The notes below the pieces were generated by a model. It worked only from the letters and a program-made list of their open reading frames with translations. It did not search any database and was not told the DNA's origin. This document shows, one piece after another, positions 1 through 4,568 of a DNA stretch of 5,414 bases. A program made the position numbers and the translations under genes. Source of the stretch: an uncultured Actinomycetes bacterium (GTDB taxonomy: Bacteria; Actinomycetota; Thermoleophilia; Gaiellales; F1-60-MAGs149); NCBI GenBank assembly GCA_903873565.1, contig CAIQOY010000084.1:1-5414 (forward strand). The letters run 5' to 3'. Numbering within the stretch: position 1 is the stretch's first letter; each line of letters opens with the position of its first letter.

Positions 1-1
1 G

Positions 2-349
2 GCGGCGATGGCCGCCGGCGACCCCGGGCGCGCGCTGGCCGAGGCCGCGCTGGCCGGCGCCGACCCGAGCGCCGTGGAGGCCCTCGACATCTTCACGCGC
101 GCCTACGGCGCCGTCGCCGGCAACGTGGCGCTGATGCTCCTGTCCACGGGCGGCCTCTACCTCGGCGGCGGCATCGCCCCGCGGATCCTGCCGCTGCTCG
201 AGGCCGGCGGCTTCCTCGACGCCTTCCACGCCAAGGGGCGCTACGACGGCCTGCTCGAGCGGATGGCCGTGCGCGTGATCCTCGACGACGACTGCGCCCT
301 CAGGGGCGCCGCCCGCTTCGCCCTCACCCGACTCACGGAGGACGCCTGA
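2..349 (+). CDS. glk: Glucokinase (Glk family), C-terminal part, 5' truncated by window edge
   Basis: This is the last 115 codons of a gene that begins upstream of the window; the reading frame is open from base 2 to the TGA at 347-349. It resembles the C-terminal third of bacterial glucokinase of the Glk family (Pfam PF02685, about 320 residues in E. coli), not the ROK family. Matching blocks are an ALDIF..AYG...GNVAL helix at about bases 83-133, the GGLYLGGGIAPRI segment at about 149-187, and the terminal GFLDAFHAKGR...V.VILDDD.AL.GAARFA block. The family phosphorylates glucose with ATP in the cytoplasm to give glucose-6-phosphate. The catalytic and N-terminal ATP-binding regions lie outside the window, so activity cannot be judged. 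The stop overlaps the start of the cupin gene by one base (TGATG), which suggests co-transcription and translational coupling. The family call is firm; preference for glucose is inferred from the family. Confidence 0.88.
   Translation, partial: AAMAAGDPGRALAEAALAGADPSAVEALDIFTRAYGAVAGNVALMLLSTGGLYLGGGIAPRILPLLEAGGFLDAFHAKGRYDGLLERMAVRVILDDDCALRGAARFALTRLTEDA
337..341 (+). promoter_or_regulatory. Shine-Dalgarno site of the cupin gene
   Basis: GGAGG lies inside the last codons of glk, 7 bases before the ATG at 349. It supports that start codon and indicates that the cupin gene is translated from the glk message. Confidence 0.75.
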
Positions 350-711
350 TGCAGGTCCGCAACCTCGATCGCGATGCCGAGCCGTTCATCACCGTCGACG
401 GCTCGACGATCCGCGAGCTCCTCAACGTCGTGCACCCGCCGACGGCCAACCAGAGCCTCGCCGAGGCCACCCTCGAGGCCGGCGCCTCGACGTCCCGCCA
501 CCGGCACGGCATCTGCGAGGAGATCTACTTCCTCCTCGAGGGCACCGGCGTGATGGAGGTCGACGGCGAGGAGCGCGAGGTCGGCCCGGGCGACGCGATC
601 CTGATCCCGCCGGGCGCCCGCCACCAGATCACGGCGCACGCGGGGCACCGGCTGCGCTTCCTCTGCTGCTGCGCGCCCCCGTACCGCCACGACGACACGT
701 TCCTCGACTGA
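349..711 (+). CDS. Small single-domain cupin protein (cupin_2 type), function unknown
   Basis: This encodes a 120-residue soluble protein that is one cupin barrel. Motif 1 is at residues 51-66 (H51-R-H53, then E57/E58, ending at G65/G67). Motif 2 is at about residues 81-95, GDAILIPPGARHQIT, with H92. H51, H53, the glutamate and H92 form the usual metal-binding set, so a metal site is likely. After the barrel comes an odd run of three cysteines, C106-C108, followed by APPY and a short acidic tail. The start is fixed by GGAGG 7 bases upstream and by the one-base overlap with the glk stop. Linkage to glucokinase, and fbaB downstream, hints at a role in sugar metabolism such as an isomerase, epimerase or sensor. 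Cupins are too diverse to assign a reaction, so substrate and role are unknown. There is no signal peptide or membrane segment. Confidence 0.85.
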   Translation: MQVRNLDRDAEPFITVDGSTIRELLNVVHPPTANQSLAEATLEAGASTSRHRHGICEEIYFLLEGTGVMEVDGEEREVGPGDAILIPPGARHQITAHAGHRLRFLCCCAPPYRHDDTFLD

Positions 712-730
712 CGGGGCGCGGGCGCCCCGT
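711..730 (+). terminator. GC-rich hairpin at the end of the cupin gene, putative terminator
   Basis: Bases 711-718 (ACGGGGCG) pair perfectly with 723-730 (CGCCCCGT) around a CGGG loop, and the stem can close to 9 bp with a 2-base loop. The first base is the last base of the cupin TGA. No T-run follows, so this is not a classic intrinsic terminator. U-poor hairpins are common at gene ends in GC-rich actinobacteria. It separates glk-cupin from fbaB. Confidence 0.55.
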
Positions 731-746
731 CCGTCCGGCGACCGGC

Positions 747-752
747 TAGAGT
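747..752 (+). promoter_or_regulatory. -10-like hexamer TAGAGT upstream of fbaB
   Basis: TAGAGT, within CCGGCTAGAGT, fits the TANNNT form of actinobacterial -10 elements and lies 34 bases before the GTG start of fbaB. No good -35 hexamer is visible at the usual distance. Transcription would start near base 759. A similar GCTAG-containing element precedes the dsbA-like gene at 3756-3761. This is a prediction from sequence only. Confidence 0.45.
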
Positions 753-774
753 CTCCGCCGTACCCGGAAATCGC

Positions 775-780
775 GGAGGG
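775..780 (+). promoter_or_regulatory. Shine-Dalgarno site of fbaB (decides the GTG start)
   Basis: GGAGGG lies 6 bases before the GTG at 787 and 15 bases before the next in-frame ATG at 796, so spacing favours GTG. The site overlaps the right arm (GCGGAG, 773-778) of an inverted repeat whose left arm, CTCCGC, is at 753-758. Confidence 0.7.
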
Positions 781-786
781 ACGGAC

Positions 787-1860
787 GTGGCGGGAATGGG
801 CATCGACGGCATCACCGAGGTCCTCGGGGACAAGGCCGACTACCTGCTCGGGCACGCGTGCTCGACGATCGACAAGGGCCGGCTGCACCTGCCGGGCCCC
901 GACTTCGTCGAGCGGGTGATGCGCGACACCGACCGCTCCACCCCGGTCCTCAAGAGCCTCCAGTCGATGTACGACCACGGCCGCCTCGCCGGCACGGGCT
1001 ACCTGTCGATCCTGCCGGTCGACCAGGGCATCGAGCACTCCGCGGGCGCCTCGTTCGCCAAGAACCCGGACTACTTCGACCCGGCCGCGATCGTCGAGCT
1101 CGCGATCGAGGGCGGCTGCAACGCCGTCGCCTCGACCCTCGGCGTCCTCGGCGCCGTGTCGCGCAGGTACGCGCACCGGATCCCGTTCATGCTCAAGCTC
1201 AACCACAACGAGTTCCTGAGCTACCCGAACGGCTACGACCAGATCATGTTCGCCTCGATCAGCCAGGCCTTCGAGCTCGGCGCGACCTCGGTGGGCGCGA
1301 CGATCTACTTCGGCTCCGAGGAGTCGAAGCGGCAGCTGCAGGAGGTCTCCGACGCCTTCCAGGCCGCCCACGAGCTCGGCATGGCGACGGTGCTGTGGTG
1401 CTACCTGCGCAACTCCGCCTTCTCGGCGAAGGACGGCGGCCCCGACTACCACACGGCCGCCGACCTGACCAGCCAGGCCAACCACCTCGGCGTCACGATC
1501 GAGGCCGACATCATCAAGCAGAAGGCGCCGGAGACGGCCGCCCCGGGCTTCCTGGACATCAAGTTCGGCAAGACCGACAAGCGCGTCTACGACGAGCTGA
1601 TGTCGGACCACCCGATCGACATGACCCGCTACCAGGTCGCCGGCTGCTACATGGGCCGCGCCGGCCTGATCAACTCGGGCGGCGCCTCGGGCGACAACGA
1701 CCTGCACGACGCCGTCTACACGGCGGTCGTCAACAAGCGGGCCGGCGGCATGGGCATGATCTCCGGCCGCAAGGCGTTCCAGCGCCCGCGCGCCGAGGGC
1801 GTCGCCCTGCTCAACGCGATCCAGGACGTCTACCTCTGCGACGACGTCACGGTCGCCTAG
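787..1860 (+). CDS. fbaB: Class I fructose-bisphosphate aldolase, FbaB/DhnA type
   Basis: This 357-residue cytoplasmic enzyme is close to E. coli FbaB (350 residues) along its whole length. The family reversibly cleaves fructose-1,6-bisphosphate to dihydroxyacetone phosphate and glyceraldehyde-3-phosphate through a lysine Schiff base, without metal. Visible family blocks are GRLAGTGYLSILPVDQG (D79) at residues 65-81, HSAGASFAKNP at 84-94, KLNHNE at 137-142, ATIYFGSEES (Y174) at 171-180, EADIIKQK with probable Schiff-base K244, CYMGRAGLINSGGASG at 287-302, and GMGMISGRKAF at 321-331; the last two fit the phosphate-binding loops. GTG at 787 is preferred because GGAGGG is 6 bases upstream; the ATG at 796 is the alternative. 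It appears to be a single-gene unit with its own promoter-like element, and it ends against the convergent transporter gene. No class II aldolase is visible here. The family call is very secure. Confidence 0.96.
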   Translation: MAGMGIDGITEVLGDKADYLLGHACSTIDKGRLHLPGPDFVERVMRDTDRSTPVLKSLQSMYDHGRLAGTGYLSILPVDQGIEHSAGASFAKNPDYFDPAAIVELAIEGGCNAVASTLGVLGAVSRRYAHRIPFMLKLNHNEFLSYPNGYDQIMFASISQAFELGATSVGATIYFGSEESKRQLQEVSDAFQAAHELGMATVLWCYLRNSAFSAKDGGPDYHTAADLTSQANHLGVTIEADIIKQKAPETAAPGFLDIKFGKTDKRVYDELMSDHPIDMTRYQVAGCYMGRAGLINSGGASGDNDLHDAVYTAVVNKRAGGMGMISGRKAFQRPRAEGVALLNAIQDVYLCDDVTVA

Positions 1861-1874
1861 CGCCCGCGCGCTAG
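1857..1874. terminator. Palindrome between convergent genes, putative bidirectional terminator
   Basis: Arms CTAGCGC (1857-1863) and GCGCTAG (1868-1874) pair perfectly over 7 bp around a CCGC loop. The fbaB TAG (1858-1860) sits in the left arm and the transporter TAG (1873-1871, minus strand) sits in the right arm, at symmetric positions. The whole gap between the stops is 10 bp, so this is the obvious place for both transcripts to end. No T-runs are present on either side, so Rho-independent activity is uncertain. A second small stem (GCGCCC 1889-1894 with GGGCGC 1899-1904) lies just inside the transporter gene. Confidence 0.5.
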
Positions 1875-3355
1875 CCGTCCCGCAGCAGGCGCCCCAGCGG
1901 GCGCGCGATCGCCAGCATCGCGAGGCCCGCGATCAGCGCGATCACCCCGAGCACCGCGAAGTAGGTGGCCTGGCCCCACTGGTCGTAGTACTGCGCGAGA
2001 CGCCCGCCGAGGGCGTCGCCGACGGACGTGGCGAGGAACCAGACGCCGATCGTCTGCGAGACGCGGTCGGCCGGGGCCAGGCGCGAGGCGGCGCTGAGCC
2101 CGACGGGGCTCAGCATCAGCTCGGCGACCGTCTGGATCGCGAACACGGCGACGAGCCACATCGCCGCCACCCGCGCGGTCTCGGCCGAGTGGGCGGCGAG
2201 CACCATCACGACCATCGAGAGGAACACGAGGACCAGCGAGCCGCCGAACTTCACGGCGGTCCCCGGCTGGCGCCCGCGCGCCGAGAGCGCCGTCCAGAGC
2301 CCGGCCATGACGGGCGCGAGCAGGATGATCAGGAGCGGGTTGACCGTCTGGAACCAGCTCGACGGGAAGTGCGCGCCGAGGATCTCGTGGCGGGTGTCGT
2401 CCTGCGCGAAGATCGTGATCGTCGAGCCGGCCTGGTCGGAGACGAGCCAGAAGACGGCGGCCGCGATGAACAGCACCCCGAGGACCACGATGCGGTGGTA
2501 CTGGTCGGGGTCCGCGCGGCGCTCCGTGCGCAGCGTGCGCGTGAACCAGTAGATCGGGATGGCCACGATCAGGAGCGTGATGCCGAGCTCGATCGAGTCG
2601 GCCGGCACGTGCAGCACCGTGATCTCGAGGACGACGAGGGCGACGAAGGCGGCGAGCCCGGCGAGCCCGAACAGGCCGTAGCGGCGCCGCAGGCCCGCCG
2701 GCAGCGGGTTCTCGGGCACGAGGCCGATCGGCCCGAGCCCGCGCGCGCCGAGCACGTACTGCACGAGCGCGACGATCATCCCGACCGCCGCCACCCCGAA
2801 GCCGAGCTCCCAGGAGACCTCCTGGCCGAGGTAGCCGCAGACCAGCGGCGCGAGCAGCGCGCCGACGTTGATGCCCATGTAGTAGATCGAGAAGCCGGCG
2901 TCGCGCTGCTCGTCGTGGCCCGCGTAGATGCCGCCGACCATCGCGGTCAGGTTGGGCTTCAGCAGGCCCGTGCCGACGATGATCAAGAGCAGCGACAGGT
3001 ACAGCCCGGCCCCGCCCATGATCGCCAGCACGATGTGCCCCAACGCGATCACGATCCCGCCGATCAGGACGGTGCGGCGCTGGCCGAGCACGCGGTCGGC
3101 GATCCAGCCGCCGGGCAGGGGCGTCAGGTAGACGAGCGCGCCGTAGATCGCGGCGATGCCCGCCGCCTGGGCGGCCCCGTAGCCCATGCCGCCCTCGGAC
3201 TCGGGCGCGATCATGAAGAGCACGAGCAGGGCGCGCATCCCGTAGAACGAGAAGCGCTCCCACATCTCCGTCATGAACAGCGTGGCGAGCGCGCGCGGGT
3301 ACCCGAACAGGGTGCGCGCGAACGGGTCGAACGGGACGGCGCTCACCCGAGGCAC
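1871..3355 (-). CDS. Proton-coupled oligopeptide transporter (POT/PTR2 family, MFS)
   Basis: This is an inner-membrane symporter of 494 residues, a normal length for bacterial POT proteins, with about 14 hydrophobic segments. The family imports di- and tripeptides with protons. The signature ExxER motif is E30-M-W-E33-R34, followed by FSFYGMR41. TM4 carries K133 in GTGLLKPNL, followed by the PTR2 block MVGGIYAGHDEQRDAGFSIYYMGINVGA. The C-terminal half has QTVNPLLIILLAP at about 336-348 and E412 in AELMLSPVGLS. All expected proton- and peptide-coupling residues are therefore present. The start is ambiguous: GTG at 3355 gives a 13-base overlap with the upstream lipoprotein gene, while GTG at 3346 gives a classic 4-base GTGA overlap and 491 residues. 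Either way the two genes are probably co-transcribed and coupled. The exact substrate (peptides, or nitrate and other compounds as in some relatives) is inferred; the family is secure. Confidence 0.93.
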   Translation of the reverse strand: MPRVSAVPFDPFARTLFGYPRALATLFMTEMWERFSFYGMRALLVLFMIAPESEGGMGYGAAQAAGIAAIYGALVYLTPLPGGWIADRVLGQRRTVLIGGIVIALGHIVLAIMGGAGLYLSLLLIIVGTGLLKPNLTAMVGGIYAGHDEQRDAGFSIYYMGINVGALLAPLVCGYLGQEVSWELGFGVAAVGMIVALVQYVLGARGLGPIGLVPENPLPAGLRRRYGLFGLAGLAAFVALVVLEITVLHVPADSIELGITLLIVAIPIYWFTRTLRTERRADPDQYHRIVVLGVLFIAAAVFWLVSDQAGSTITIFAQDDTRHEILGAHFPSSWFQTVNPLLIILLAPVMAGLWTALSARGRQPGTAVKFGGSLVLVFLSMVVMVLAAHSAETARVAAMWLVAVFAIQTVAELMLSPVGLSAASRLAPADRVSQTIGVWFLATSVGDALGGRLAQYYDQWGQATYFAVLGVIALIAGLAMLAIARPLGRLLRDG

Positions 3356-3729
3356 CCCGTCAGGCGCCCGTCGACCCCGCTGACGTCGGCCTCCACGCCT
3401 GCGCCCGCGCCGAGCTGCTCGACGCGCTCGGGCCGCGCCGTCCAGCAGCCGTCCGCCGCCACCGCGACGGCGTAGCCGACGCGCACGACGCTCTCCTGGG
3501 CGGTCAGGTCGAGGTCGACGGCGCAGGTCGCCGCCGCCGTCGTCCCGGTGCAGTCGACGGCGCGCAGCGCCACCAGCGGCGCCTCCGCGGCGAGGCGCGC
3601 GCGGGCGGCGTCGGCGACCGAGTCCTCGAGCGGCCCGAGCGCCCCGTCGCCCACGGCGCCGCAGCCCGCCGCGGCGAGGGCCACGAGCCCCACGAGCAGG
3701 GCCGTGCGGAGCGGTCGGGGCACGCGCAT
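3343..3729 (-). CDS. Putative small lipoprotein with four further cysteines, function unknown
   Basis: This 128-residue protein has a short basic N-terminus (RVPRPLR), a hydrophobic stretch at about residues 9-22 and a lipobox-like ALAAAGC with C23, so it is probably exported and lipid-anchored on the outer face of the membrane. The position before the usual A/G pair is alanine rather than leucine, a weaker but allowed form. The mature part has a helix-like acidic/alanine region (30-55) and then C60, C69, C95 and C126, enough for two disulfides. The C...C spacing recalls small actinobacterial DUF4333-like secreted domains, but I cannot confirm that. The ATG at 3729 has no Shine-Dalgarno sequence; a TATCCT hexamer ends 6 bases before it, which suggests leaderless translation. 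It is the first gene of a unit with the POT transporter and is divergent from a DsbA-like gene. No specific function can be assigned. Confidence 0.72.
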   Translation of the reverse strand: MRVPRPLRTALLVGLVALAAAGCGAVGDGALGPLEDSVADAARARLAAEAPLVALRAVDCTGTTAAATCAVDLDLTAQESVVRVGYAVAVAADGCWTARPERVEQLGAGAGVEADVSGVDGRLTGCLG

Positions 3730-3735
3730 GGCGCG

Positions 3736-3741
3736 AGGATA
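3736..3741 (-). promoter_or_regulatory. -10-like hexamer TATCCT for the lipoprotein-transporter unit
   Basis: Read on the minus strand, TATCCT (TANNNT form) ends 6 bases before the ATG at 3729. This would place the transcription start at or next to the A of the ATG. The bases between (CGCGCC) contain no ribosome binding site, consistent with a leaderless mRNA. No clear -35 is visible. Confidence 0.5.
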
Positions 3742-3755
3742 GTTCGCGCTGCCGC

Positions 3756-3761
3756 TAGCAT
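3756..3761 (+). promoter_or_regulatory. -10-like hexamer TAGCAT upstream of the dsbA-like gene
   Basis: TAGCAT, within CCGCTAGCAT, matches TANNNT and lies 27 bases before the ATG at 3789. It faces away from the minus-strand hexamer 14 bp to its left, so the 59-bp spacer appears to be a compact divergent promoter. It is followed directly by an inverted repeat, TCGCTCG (3762-3768) with CGAGCGA (3775-3781), whose right arm touches the weak ribosome binding site AGGA (3781-3784). Confidence 0.45.
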
Positions 3762-3788
3762 TCGCTCGAACCCGCGAGCGAGGATCCG

Positions 3789-4565
3789 ATGGCCGACGCG
3801 AAGAAGAAGACCCCGCCCCCGCCCAAGCGCAAGCAGGAGGCCGCCGGCTCGCGCCGCGGGCTCTGGATCACGCTGATCGCGGCCGGGGCCGTCGCCATCG
3901 TCGTCGCCGGCGCCCTGATCTTCCTGTCGCAGCGCTCCGGCGAGGGCGGGACGGGCGGCGCGGACGCCGCCGAGGTCGAGGCCGGCAAGCTGGTCGGCGT
4001 CGCGGAGGTCGAGCAGCGCTTCGCGGACATCCCGCAGGAGGGCGCCGTCCTCGGCGACCCGAACGCGCCCGTCACCATCACCGAGTTCGCGGACCTGCGC
4101 TGCCCCGCCTGCAAGCTGTTCGCGACGGACTACATGCCGACCGTGATCGACGAGCTGGTGCGCACCGGCAAGGCCAAGTACGAGTTCCGGGTCTGGCCGA
4201 TCCTCGGCACCGACTCGGTGCTGGCCGCGCAGGCCGCCATCGCCGCCCAGCAGCAGAACAAGCTGTTCGAGTACCAGGACCTCTGGTACCTCAACCAGCA
4301 GGACGAGTCGCGCGACTACGCGACCGACGCCTACGTGGACGGCGTCGCGAAGGCGCTCGGCCTCGACCTCGCGGCCTTCCAGGCCGCGCGCCAGGACGAC
4401 GCCCTGTGGACGCCCCTGATCCAGGACGTCCAGGTGATCGCCGCCCAGAACAACTTCGGCGGCACCCCCTCGTTCCTGATCAGCGGGCCGGGCGGCGAGA
4501 AGATCCTCTCCGGCGGCGTGCCGGAGGCGTCCACGATCGCCGAGGCGGTCGAGGAGGTCTCCTAG
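3789..4565 (+). CDS. Membrane-anchored DsbA-like thiol-disulfide oxidoreductase
   Basis: This 258-residue protein has a Lys/Pro-rich cytoplasmic tail (residues 1-23, with KKK, KRK and RR), one membrane anchor at about 25-46, a Gly/Ala/Glu linker to about 78, and a DsbA-like thioredoxin-fold domain to the end. By the positive-inside rule the domain is extracytoplasmic. The active site is C105-P-A-C108 in EFADLRCPACKLF, and the cis-proline loop is GGTPSF with P227; a helical insert lies between them, as in the Thioredoxin_4/DsbA group. Such proteins oxidise or isomerise cysteine pairs in exported proteins. No electron-transfer partner (DsbB or VKOR) is in the window. The ATG at 3789 has only a modest AGGA site 4 bases upstream. 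It is first in a likely operon with xseA, 3 bp apart. The fold is secure; whether it acts mainly as oxidase, isomerase or reductase is not shown by the sequence. Confidence 0.9.
   Translation: MADAKKKTPPPPKRKQEAAGSRRGLWITLIAAGAVAIVVAGALIFLSQRSGEGGTGGADAAEVEAGKLVGVAEVEQRFADIPQEGAVLGDPNAPVTITEFADLRCPACKLFATDYMPTVIDELVRTGKAKYEFRVWPILGTDSVLAAQAAIAAQQQNKLFEYQDLWYLNQQDESRDYATDAYVDGVAKALGLDLAAFQAARQDDALWTPLIQDVQVIAAQNNFGGTPSFLISGPGGEKILSGGVPEASTIAEAVEEVS
4551..4558 (+). promoter_or_regulatory. Shine-Dalgarno site of xseA within the end of the dsbA-like gene
   Basis: GAGGAGGT is a near-perfect ribosome binding site lying in the last codons of the dsbA-like gene, 10 bases before the TTG at 4569. It supports TTG as the xseA start, because an in-frame TAG (4563-4565) excludes any earlier start. 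Confidence 0.7.
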
Positions 4566-4568
4566 CCG

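Noticed and set aside
753..778. Riboswitch or thermometer in the fbaB leader
   Set aside because: The inverted repeat is only 6 bp with a 14-base loop, and its left arm may lie before the transcription start. No known riboswitch core is recognisable in the 34 bases available.
241..1707. Long minus-strand open frame (488 codons) opposite glk, the cupin and fbaB
   Set aside because: It is antisense to three well-supported genes and has a low-complexity Arg/Val/Ala/Asp composition with no recognisable domain. This is the usual shadow of GC-rich codon use.
858..1874. Second plus-strand frame inside fbaB (338 codons)
   Set aside because: It lies wholly within fbaB in another frame, with an Arg/Pro/Gly-rich translation and no family features.
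1857..3263. Alternative minus-strand frame over the POT gene (468 codons)
   Set aside because: Arg-rich, not membrane-like, and out of frame with the conserved ExxER and PTR2 motifs. It is a shadow.
2189..3475. Plus-strand open frame (428 codons) opposite the POT transporter
   Set aside because: Its His/Arg/Asp/Glu-rich translation is the complement-strand image of a hydrophobic membrane protein. It has no domain, and the transporter match is strong.
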